Positions 1 to 4,469 of a DNA stretch of 5,181 bases are shown piece after piece. This DNA is from an uncultured Anaerolineaceae bacterium (lineage in GTDB: Bacteria; Chloroflexota; Anaerolineae; Anaerolineales; Anaerolineaceae). Position numbers and translations under genes: made by a program. How positions within the stretch are numbered: position 1 is the stretch's first letter; every line of letters starts with the position of its first letter. The notes below the pieces were generated by a model. That model did no database searches, was not told the origin of the DNA, and saw nothing but the letters and a program-made list of their open reading frames with translations. The stretch spans positions 1 to 5,181 of the forward strand of contig CALCQT010000558.1 of the NCBI GenBank assembly GCA_937894825.1, written 5' to 3'.

Positions 1-368
1 TGGGCGACATTTTGGCGACCCCGGTCAGTCCGGAACTGCTGCCGCCGCAGAATGGGCAAATTTCCCAGCGAACGGAAGATTTGATCGGTCCGTATGAACT
101 GCACGATTTCTTCCTCTATTACACGGTGCGCCGTGGATGTTCGCCTGAAAAGGTTCGTTATCTGGCGGAAATTGCTTTTGATGGTGTTTATCCGGCGGAG
201 ACGATTCAAAAATGGCTGCGGCTGTTTTACCGGCGCTTTTTCGCACAGCAATTCAAGCGGTCCTGTCTGCCGGATGGGCCAAAAGTTGGAACCGTCACGC
301 TCTCTCCGCGCGGCGACTGGCGCATGCCGAGCGACGCCTCACCCGCCGCCTGGCTGGATTGGGAATAA
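1..368 (+). CDS. nadE: Glutamine-dependent NAD(+) synthetase, C-terminal end (5' partial)
   Basis: This is the last 121 residues of a long-form NAD synthetase, which makes NAD+ from deamido-NAD+ (nicotinic acid adenine dinucleotide) using ATP and ammonia released from glutamine by an N-terminal nitrilase-like domain. It is a cytosolic enzyme and the final step of NAD synthesis. The frame is open to the left edge, reading [15 protein letters not shown], so the gene starts outside the window. Recognisable C-terminal blocks are [15 protein letters not shown] (near residues 28-42 of the visible part), then [13 protein letters not shown] and [11 protein letters not shown]. These match my memory of the C-terminus of the Mycobacterium tuberculosis-type enzyme (roughly 640-680 residues) rather than the short ammonia-only NadE. 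The glutaminase and ATP-binding parts are not visible, so their integrity cannot be judged. The TTG at 12 is an internal Leu codon, not a start. The stop TAA at 366-368 lies one base before the lipoprotein ATG, which suggests cotranscription. Confidence 0.93.
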   Translation, partial: GDILATPVSPELLPPQNGQISQRTEDLIGPYELHDFFLYYTVRRGCSPEKVRYLAEIAFDGVYPAETIQKWLRLFYRRFFAQQFKRSCLPDGPKVGTVTLSPRGDWRMPSDASPAAWLDWE

Positions 369-369
369 A

Positions 370-1650
370 ATGAAATTGATTCAAAATAGGAAGCTCTTCA
401 AAATAACTCTTCTGTTTTTGTTCCTGATCCCGTTCGGGTTGGGCGGCTGTTCTCTGGTCGATATGATGCAGGAGGAACCGCTTCCAACGCGCACGCCGCT
501 GCCTGAAATCAATCTGACGGTTTTGCCCACGCTGCCGACACTGCCTCCGTCCATACCGACCGAGACGCCGGAACCGGAGGCGCTGGTTCAGTTTTCGACC
601 GGCGGAGACCTTTTTTTGCGTGAACTTCCGGAACAACTCCCGGGGAAAGGGAGCCAGCAGGTCAGTTTTGCCGGGACGGTCGCTGAGGCTGCCGGACATT
701 CTTACCGGGTGCGGCATGCTTCCGGTGTGGTGTATGCGGTAACCTGCGATGATTTCTGTTTCTATGTGAACAGGCAGAAACATTTGACCAATCCGGAGGA
801 TATCAAAGAAGGGACGCGCGTCCTGGTGTTCGGCGTTTCAACGGCGGAGGATGCTTCGAAGATCAACGCCGATGCGATCGCGGCGGATCTTCCGGAAACG
901 AAGGTCAGCGCTTCTGACCGGTCTGACCTCAGCACCCTGCCGTATCCTTTCAAGCTTTATGAATATGAGCTGAAATCCTCCCCGTCGCTCAATCCACTTG
1001 CGCTTTCTCCGTTGGAAGGGAGCCTGGAGCAAAATTTGAAGGACCGGCTGCAGGCGGTCCTCAGCAACCGGACGAACTACATTTATGGGTATTACGGCGA
1101 AACTTATTCCTCTTCACTGGAATATGGCGAGACACACAACCGGGATCCGCTTTATCCGACGCGGGCGCACTGCCTGGTGCAAAGCAATGCCTACACTTTT
1201 TATGACTTTTGGTTTCCTTATGTGCAAAGTCCGTATTTTCAAAGTTGGGGCATTATGAGTTATGGCGGTGATTGGTATCTGCCGATCCGGATGACGGTAG
1301 ACATCGATCCGGATCCGCTGGTCTCGGAGTTGATTTACAGCGACCGGACGATCATGAGTCAGCTGAATTTTGACCGCACTTACGGATATTACCGCAGTTT
1401 TGGTTTCTCCATTCTTTCGGATAACCTGTTCTACTTTTTTGAAAATGAGAAAGGCTACGGTTTTTCGTTGAATCGGGTTAACTTTGACCTGGGTTTCGAC
1501 GAGATCCCGTTCGGCATGGTTGATCGTTATCAGGAATTGAACCCCTTTTTCGCCGATGATTTCATCAGTTTTCTGGGGCGCCGCGGGGAGACCTGGTATT
1601 ATGTCGAACTGAAAGCGGAAGTACCGGAGAATCAGGGCTATTATTGGTAA
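370..1650 (+). CDS. Predicted lipoprotein of unknown function with Pro/Thr linker and aromatic-rich C-terminal half
   Basis: The protein has 426 residues. I do not recognise a named family. Residues 1-27 are a lipoprotein signal peptide: basic n-region (MKLIQNRKLFK), hydrophobic core (ITLLFLFLIPF), and lipobox L-G-G-C with the lipidated Cys at 27. It should therefore be anchored on the outside of the cytoplasmic membrane. Residues about 37-69 form a linker with 11 Pro and 7 Thr in 33 residues. Residues about 98-173 look like a small beta-barrel (VSFAGTV, then DIKEGTRVLVFGVS and INADAIAAD), resembling DUF5666/OB-type domains by eye, with a Cys pair at 126 and 130. The C-terminal half (about 220-426) is rich in Tyr, Phe and Trp and has YGYY at 239-242 and again at 338-341. 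I chose the ATG at 370 because it follows nadE by one base, has GGGA at 361-364, and gives a perfect signal peptide. The same frame extends upstream to an ATG at 94, but that stretch overlaps nadE and would bury the signal peptide. Function is unknown; an extracytoplasmic binding or envelope role is only a guess. Confidence 0.85.
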   Translation: MKLIQNRKLFKITLLFLFLIPFGLGGCSLVDMMQEEPLPTRTPLPEINLTVLPTLPTLPPSIPTETPEPEALVQFSTGGDLFLRELPEQLPGKGSQQVSFAGTVAEAAGHSYRVRHASGVVYAVTCDDFCFYVNRQKHLTNPEDIKEGTRVLVFGVSTAEDASKINADAIAADLPETKVSASDRSDLSTLPYPFKLYEYELKSSPSLNPLALSPLEGSLEQNLKDRLQAVLSNRTNYIYGYYGETYSSSLEYGETHNRDPLYPTRAHCLVQSNAYTFYDFWFPYVQSPYFQSWGIMSYGGDWYLPIRMTVDIDPDPLVSELIYSDRTIMSQLNFDRTYGYYRSFGFSILSDNLFYFFENEKGYGFSLNRVNFDLGFDEIPFGMVDRYQELNPFFADDFISFLGRRGETWYYVELKAEVPENQGYYW

Positions 1651-1667
1651 GCCGGGCATCTGAACGA

Positions 1668-1687
1668 GGCACCCGTGTAGGGGAGCC
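1668..1687 (+). terminator. Possible weak hairpin terminator after the lipoprotein gene
   Basis: GGC (1668-1670) and CCC (1672-1674) can pair with GCC (1685-1687) and GGG (1681-1683), around one A-A mismatch and a six-base loop. The hairpin begins 17 bases past the lipoprotein stop codon and is followed by CATTGTGTTT, a weak T-rich tail. The stem is short, so it could instead be a degenerate copy of the CCCGTAGGGG element seen at 4096-4105. Confidence 0.25.
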
Positions 1688-1697
1688 CATTGTGTTT

Positions 1698-1724
1698 AAT
1701 ACTTTTGACACCATTGTCAGTATT
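1698..1724. repeat. Bulged inverted repeat in the promoter region of the phosphohexomutase gene
   Basis: AATAC (1698-1702) pairs with GTATT (1720-1724), and TGACA (1706-1710) pairs with TGTCA (1715-1719). This gives a ten-base-pair hairpin with loop CCAT and a TTT bulge on the left arm. No T-run follows, so it is a poor intrinsic terminator. It abuts the proposed -35 box at 1723-1728, so it could be a protein-binding site. The TTGACA at 1705-1710 has no good -10 box at the right distance. Confidence 0.4.
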
Positions 1725-1752
1725 GAATCAGACCTGGGTCTATGAGTATAAT
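1723..1752 (+). promoter_or_regulatory. Candidate sigma-70-type promoter for the phosphohexomutase gene
   Basis: A perfect -10 box TATAAT lies at 1747-1752, with TTGAAT (four of six consensus bases) at 1723-1728 and an 18-bp spacer. Transcription would start near 1759, giving a leader of about 54 bases before the ATG at 1813. The spacer holds the palindrome AGACC-TG-GGTCT (1730-1741), which is well placed to act as an operator, though no regulator is known for it. The promoter fits the 162-base gap that separates this gene from the lipoprotein upstream. Confidence 0.5.
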
Positions 1753-1799
1753 TGTTCAGGAAACGGAAGTGCCTACTAAAAAAATGACTCAATTTAAAT

Positions 1800-1806
1800 G
1801 GAGGAG
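1800..1806 (+). promoter_or_regulatory. Shine-Dalgarno that fixes the phosphohexomutase start
   Basis: GGAGGAG at 1800-1806 lies six bases before the ATG at 1813. An in-frame ATG at 1798 overlaps this sequence and has only A/T-rich sequence upstream. It would add the residues MEEKS, which are just the Shine-Dalgarno read as codons. The start is therefore 1813. Confidence 0.85.
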
Positions 1807-1812
1807 AAAAGT

Positions 1813-3234
1813 ATGGCTGGGAAAATAAAATTCGGGACGGACGGTTGGCGAGCGTATATCGCGGAAGACTATACTTTTGAGAATTGCCGACGCTGTGCGC
1901 AGGGTTTTGCAAATTATCATCTGAAGCATGACAACCTTGGCCGCAGCATCGTGGTTGGATATGACAAACGGTTTCATTCTGAGAATTTTGCCGCCGCGGT
2001 CGCCGAAGTGTTGGCCGGCAACGGCATGAAAGTATTTTTGACGGATCAGGCCACCCCGACTCCGGTGATTTCCTATGCTGTTGTCGATAAAAAAGCGGTT
2101 GGCGCGGTCAACATTACCGCTTCGCATAATCCTCCGACCGATAACGGGTTCAAAGTGCGTGATGCGACCGGCGGCGCGATTGATCCCGATGGGCTGCTCG
2201 AAATTGAGGCGGCTATTCCGGATGACGTGGCGGATGTGAAACGGATGCCGCTGGATCAGGCGCTGGCTGCAGGCAAAGTCGAATATTTCGATGCCTCCAT
2301 TAACTATATTGAACATCTGAAAGATCTGATCGATCTGGAACCGATCCGCAAGGCCGGGCTGAAGATCGTGGTGGATCCGATGTGGGGCAACGGCGCGGGC
2401 TGGTTCACCCGGCTGCTTAAGGGGGACAAAACGGAAGTGATCGAAATCCATGACGTCCGCAATCCCATTTTCCCTGAGATGAAACGGCCGGAACCGATTC
2501 CGCCGAATGTCAACGTCGGTTTGCAGAAGACGGTTGAAGTGAGCGCGGATGTGCTGCTGATTACGGACGGTGACGCGGATCGCTGTGGTCTGGGCGATGA
2601 GAACGGTGTGTTCCTGAACCAGCTTCAGGTGATGGCGCTGCTGACGCTGTACCTGCTTGAAATTCGCAAAGAACGCGGCGCGATCGTCAAGACGCTTTCG
2701 ACCACCACCATGCTGAACAAACTGGGCAAGATTTATGATGTGCCGGTATATGAGACCGGTGTGGGCTTTAAATATGTCGCTCCGAAATTTACCGAGACCA
2801 ACGCGCTGATTGGCGGCGAAGAGTCCGGCGGCTACGCTTTCCGCGGCAACGTTCCGGAACGCGATGGCATTCTGGCGAATTTATACATGCTTGATTTTAT
2901 GGTCAAGACCGGCAAGAAACCTTCGGAACTGCTGCAGGATTTGTTTGATCGGGTCGGAACGCATTATTATGATCGGATCGATACGTCTTTCAGCGGCAAC
3001 GCCGAAGAGCGAAAGCAGTATATTCTGGCTCATCAGCCGGAGACACTGGGCGGCATCAAAGTGACCGGGCTTGACACAACCGATGGCTTCAAGTTCAACA
3101 TGGAAGACGGCGGCTGGATGCTGATTCGCTTTTCCGGTACCGAGCCGATCATTCGGGTGTATACGGAAACAATGCGTCTGGAGAGTGTCCAGGAAATTTT
3201 GAAGGATGGTTTGAAAGTTGCCGGAATCGAATAA
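1813..3234 (+). CDS. Alpha-D-phosphohexomutase (phosphoglucomutase/phosphomannomutase family)
   Basis: The enzyme moves phosphate between C1 and C6 of a hexose phosphate (glucose-1-P/glucose-6-P or mannose-1-P/mannose-6-P) through a phosphoserine and a glucose-1,6-bisphosphate-type intermediate. It supplies sugar nucleotides and handles glycogen-derived sugar in the cytosol. The 473-residue protein shows all four domain signatures: N-terminal FGTDGWR (7-13); catalytic TASHNP with Ser104; Mg2+-binding DGDADR (Asp252, Asp254, Asp256); sugar-recognition GEESGG (335-340); and the phosphate-binding loop RFSGTEP (439-445). Length fits the compact bacterial members of the family, and no key residue is missing. 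GEESGG is the form that in this superfamily goes with glucose/mannose phosphates rather than glucosamine phosphate, so GlmM is unlikely. Whether glucose or mannose phosphate is preferred cannot be read from the sequence. It probably has its own promoter at 1723-1752. tatD follows 58 bases after its stop, with a palindrome between them. Confidence 0.93.
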   Translation: MAGKIKFGTDGWRAYIAEDYTFENCRRCAQGFANYHLKHDNLGRSIVVGYDKRFHSENFAAAVAEVLAGNGMKVFLTDQATPTPVISYAVVDKKAVGAVNITASHNPPTDNGFKVRDATGGAIDPDGLLEIEAAIPDDVADVKRMPLDQALAAGKVEYFDASINYIEHLKDLIDLEPIRKAGLKIVVDPMWGNGAGWFTRLLKGDKTEVIEIHDVRNPIFPEMKRPEPIPPNVNVGLQKTVEVSADVLLITDGDADRCGLGDENGVFLNQLQVMALLTLYLLEIRKERGAIVKTLSTTTMLNKLGKIYDVPVYETGVGFKYVAPKFTETNALIGGEESGGYAFRGNVPERDGILANLYMLDFMVKTGKKPSELLQDLFDRVGTHYYDRIDTSFSGNAEERKQYILAHQPETLGGIKVTGLDTTDGFKFNMEDGGWMLIRFSGTEPIIRVYTETMRLESVQEILKDGLKVAGIE

Positions 3235-3242
3235 TGAACTTA

Positions 3243-3277
3243 TGCACCAGTCCATTCCGTCGGAATGGACTGGTGCA
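3243..3277. repeat. Perfect 35-bp palindrome between the phosphohexomutase gene and tatD
   Basis: The left arm TGCACCAGTCCATTCCG (3243-3259) is the exact reverse complement of the right arm (3261-3277), with a single T at 3260 as centre. As RNA it would fold into a 16-bp stem with a three-base loop (GUC). It begins eight bases after the phosphohexomutase stop and ends 15 bases before the favoured tatD start. No clean T-run follows (CTTCCCAGGTCTGTTTT), so it is not a textbook intrinsic terminator. It may act as a 3' stabiliser or transcription attenuator, a bidirectional terminator, or a REP-like element. If tatD instead starts at the ATG at 3242, the palindrome would be translated. Confidence 0.95.
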
Positions 3278-3292
3278 CTTCCCAGGTCTGTT

Positions 3293-4078
3293 TTGGAACA
3301 GCCGATCATCGATACGCATTGCCATCTGAATCTGCCGGATTTTTCCGAGGATCGGATGGCAGTTTTGGATCGGGCCGCGCAAAGTGGCGTTGATAAAATC
3401 ATCATCCCCGGCATTGATCACGAGACGACGGAAAGCGCCATGGAACTGGCGGAAGCGCATGAGGCGATTTTCTTTGCCGCCGGGGTACATCCGAATGCCG
3501 CTTCCGGCTGGCAGGAAGATTGGCTGCAGCGGCTGGAGGCGGTTGTCTCGCATCCGAAATGCGTGGCGATAGGGGAGATCGGGCTGGATTTTTACCGGGA
3601 GCATTGTCCGCCGCAGGTGCAGGAGATTGCGCTGCGCAGCCAACTGGCGCTGGCGGAGCGGGCCGGGCTGCCGGTCATCATCCATTGCCGGCAGGCTTTT
3701 GAGACGCTGTGGCCGATTTTGGCGGCCTGGCATGCACAGAGCCCGAACAACATGGGTGTGCTGCATGCTTTTGATGAGACGGCTGACGTCATCCCGGCGG
3801 TCACTGCCGGCGGGTTTTATATCGGTGTGGGCGGCGCATATACCTACAAAAATAAACCGCTGCGGGAGGCGGTTCTGCGGCAGGCGCCGCTGGATTCTCT
3901 GTTGCTTGAAACGGATGCGCCCTATTTGACGCCGGTCCCTTATCGCGGGAAGCGGAATGAGCCGTCTTATATTCGCTATACGGCGGAAAAGGTCGCTGCT
4001 GTAAGAGGGATCCCGGCTGAGGAACTTCTTGGCACTGTTTATGAAAATACTCATCGTTTGTTTCCCAGGTTAAATTGA
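3293..4078 (+). CDS. tatD: TatD-family metal-dependent hydrolase (deoxyribonuclease)
   Basis: TatD proteins are cytosolic TIM-barrel hydrolases that use two divalent metals. Characterised members act as 3'-5' DNases in DNA repair or degradation. Visible metal ligands, numbered from this start, are His9 and His11 (DTHCHLN), Glu95 (IGEIGLDFYRE), His131 (IIHCRQAF), His158 (LHAFDET) and Asp208 (LLETDAPYLTP). The block PYRGKRNEPSYI follows, and NTHRLF closes the C-terminus. From the TTG at 3293 the product is 261 residues, the usual TatD length, with the DTHCH motif at residue 7. AGG at 3284-3286 lies six bases upstream as a modest Shine-Dalgarno. In-frame alternatives are ATG at 3242 (278 residues) and TTG at 3218 (286 residues, overlapping the upstream gene). 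I disfavour both because their extra N-terminus is encoded mainly by the palindrome at 3243-3277 and lacks a good ribosome site. The fold and family are secure; the start is less so, and the physiological substrate is unknown. Confidence 0.9.
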   Translation: MEQPIIDTHCHLNLPDFSEDRMAVLDRAAQSGVDKIIIPGIDHETTESAMELAEAHEAIFFAAGVHPNAASGWQEDWLQRLEAVVSHPKCVAIGEIGLDFYREHCPPQVQEIALRSQLALAERAGLPVIIHCRQAFETLWPILAAWHAQSPNNMGVLHAFDETADVIPAVTAGGFYIGVGGAYTYKNKPLREAVLRQAPLDSLLLETDAPYLTPVPYRGKRNEPSYIRYTAEKVAAVRGIPAEELLGTVYENTHRLFPRLN

Positions 4079-4092
4079 TCCATTAAATAGTG

Positions 4093-4121
4093 CGTCCCGT
4101 AGGGGCGATCATTGATTGCCC
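4093..4121. repeat. Two mutually exclusive overlapping hairpins (CCCGTAGGGGCGA element)
   Basis: Hairpin one pairs CGTCCC (4093-4098) with GGGGCG (4102-4107) around loop GTA, with one G-T wobble. Hairpin two pairs GGGCGATC (4103-4110) with GATTGCCC (4114-4121) around loop ATT, also with one wobble. The two share bases 4103-4107, so only one can form at a time. It starts 15 bases past the tatD stop and could help end that transcript, but no T-run follows. Confidence 0.65.
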
Positions 4122-4122
4122 G

Positions 4123-4139
4123 GTCTGCCGTAGGCAGAC
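4123..4139. repeat. Perfect 7-bp inverted repeat with GTA loop
   Basis: GTCTGCC (4123-4129) is the exact reverse complement of GGCAGAC (4133-4139), with loop GTA. The CC-GTA-GG core matches that of the hairpin at 4093-4107, which suggests two diverged copies of one element. Confidence 0.75.
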
Positions 4140-4156
4140 AATGTTTAAATCATTGT
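4138..4156. repeat. 6-bp inverted repeat around TTTAAAT
   Basis: ACAATG (4138-4143) pairs with CATTGT (4151-4156) across a seven-base A/T spacer. Its left arm overlaps the end of the neighbouring GTA-loop hairpin by two bases. The arms are short, so this pairing may be accidental. Confidence 0.4.
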
Positions 4157-4194
4157 TCAAAATAGCAGGTTTTAATTATATGAATTGCATGACA

Positions 4195-4227
4195 GTTCGC
4201 AGTCGCGAATGTTGCGCGACCGCGAAC
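4195..4227. repeat. 13-bp inverted repeat with one mismatch
   Basis: GTTCGCAGTCGCG (4195-4207) pairs with CGCGACCGCGAAC (4215-4227) with a single A-C mismatch and loop AATGTTG. It is the longest and most GC-rich stem in this intergenic region, and the first of four hairpins set almost end to end (4195-4302). Confidence 0.8.
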
Positions 4228-4228
4228 C

Positions 4229-4256
4229 GGGCGACCATCGCGAAGCATAGTTGCCC
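4229..4256. repeat. 10-bp inverted repeat, GGGCGA/TTGCCC type
   Basis: GGGCGACCAT (4229-4238) pairs with ATAGTTGCCC (4247-4256) with one G-T wobble and one C-A mismatch around an eight-base loop. Its outer part, GGGCGA with TTGCCC, is the same as in the hairpin at 4103-4121, including the wobble position, so the two are probably related copies. Confidence 0.65.
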
Positions 4257-4263
4257 TCGTGTT

Positions 4264-4280
4264 ATCCGCCTGCGGCGGAT
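4264..4280. repeat. Perfect 7-bp inverted repeat with TGC loop
   Basis: ATCCGCC (4264-4270) is the exact reverse complement of GGCGGAT (4274-4280), with loop TGC. It has the same geometry (seven-base arms, three-base loop) as the repeat at 4123-4139, with different sequence. Confidence 0.75.
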
Positions 4281-4281
4281 C

Positions 4282-4302
4282 GGACAGTACATTGCGCTGT
4301 CC
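4282..4302. repeat. 6-bp inverted repeat GGACAG/CTGTCC
   Basis: GGACAG (4282-4287) pairs with CTGTCC (4297-4302) across a nine-base loop, one base after the previous hairpin. On the minus strand it reads GTAGGGACAGCGC, a form I associate with dispersed intergenic repeats in Anaerolineae. Confidence 0.6.
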
Positions 4303-4342
4303 CTACAAAGTGCCCAGGTTTTTATACCCGTCCAAAGTAGGG
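4301..4342. repeat. CCCTAC/GTAGGG inverted pair spanning 42 bases
   Basis: CCCTAC (4301-4306) is the reverse complement of GTAGGG (4337-4342), with 30 bases between. The GTAGGG core also occurs at 4099-4104 (GTAGGG within CCGTAGGGG). The two arms could be the inverted ends of a small repeat unit. The first two bases overlap the previous hairpin. Confidence 0.45.
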
Positions 4343-4454
4343 TCACGAAACCCGACTCATAAAGGGACCGTTTGTGATAAATTTAGAGAGAAAATCGGAG
4401 CCGGCTTTGAATATCCTGTTTCGATACTTCTGCTCATAGGTCAGGCAGTCTTTC

Positions 4455-4462
4455 AGGGAGGG
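4455..4462 (+). promoter_or_regulatory. Shine-Dalgarno of the aminotransferase gene
   Basis: AGGGAGGG, with GGAGG at 4457-4461, lies eight bases before the ATG at 4470. It is a strong site and supports that start. Confidence 0.85.
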
Positions 4463-4469
4463 AAAGCGA

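Larger units (their letters stand above)
4079..4469. other. 391-base intergenic region with a dense cluster of hairpin-forming inverted repeats
   Basis: No believable gene lies here on either strand. Two open frames exist (4090-4362, starting GTG, and 4259-4480), but they run across the palindromes, resemble no known protein, and lack a ribosome site. Positions 4093-4156 and 4195-4342 are almost entirely inverted repeats, listed separately. Positions 4157-4194 are an A/T-rich gap. Positions 4343-4454 show no clear structure beyond a four-base GGGT/ACCC pair. Words such as CCCGTAGGGGCGA and its TTGCCC partner, and GGACAG with CTGTCCCTAC, look like the intergenic palindromic repeats common in Anaerolineae and some other bacteria. 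That resemblance is from memory, not a search. Confidence 0.75.

Noticed and set aside
94..369. Upstream in-frame extension of the lipoprotein gene to ATG 94
   Set aside because: It overlaps well-conserved nadE sequence in another frame, and would put about 92 unrelated residues before an intact signal peptide. ATG 370 is the sensible start.
1705..1710. Consensus -35 box TTGACA
   Set aside because: At 16-18 bases downstream there is no acceptable -10 box. The clear TATAAT at 1747 pairs better with TTGAAT at 1723.
1789..2451. 220-codon open frame on the minus strand
   Set aside because: It is antisense to the phosphohexomutase gene, whose motifs are intact. The translation has shadow-like composition and no recognisable motif.
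3149..4054. 301-codon open frame on the minus strand
   Set aside because: It lies antisense to the 3' end of the phosphohexomutase gene and almost all of tatD, both of which have full catalytic motifs. Its translation is rich in Arg, Gln and Pro and shows no family features.
4180..4192. Possible ArgR half-site (ATGAATTGCAT) upstream of the aminotransferase gene
   Set aside because: Only one half resembles the ARG box, with no second half at the expected spacing and nearly 280 bases to the start codon.
4195..4227. Possible integron attC or transposon end, based on GTT...AAC outer bases
   Set aside because: No R/L-box arrangement, integrase, transposase or target-site duplication is visible. 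The GTT/AAC ends are simply part of a longer inverted repeat.
4093..4342. CRISPR array
   Set aside because: The repeated units are short palindromes of different sequence with no regular spacer length and no cas genes nearby.
4090..4362. 90-codon open frame in the intergenic region, starting GTG
   Set aside because: It is read straight through the palindromic repeats, has no ribosome site, and starts 11 bases after the tatD stop inside a hairpin element.
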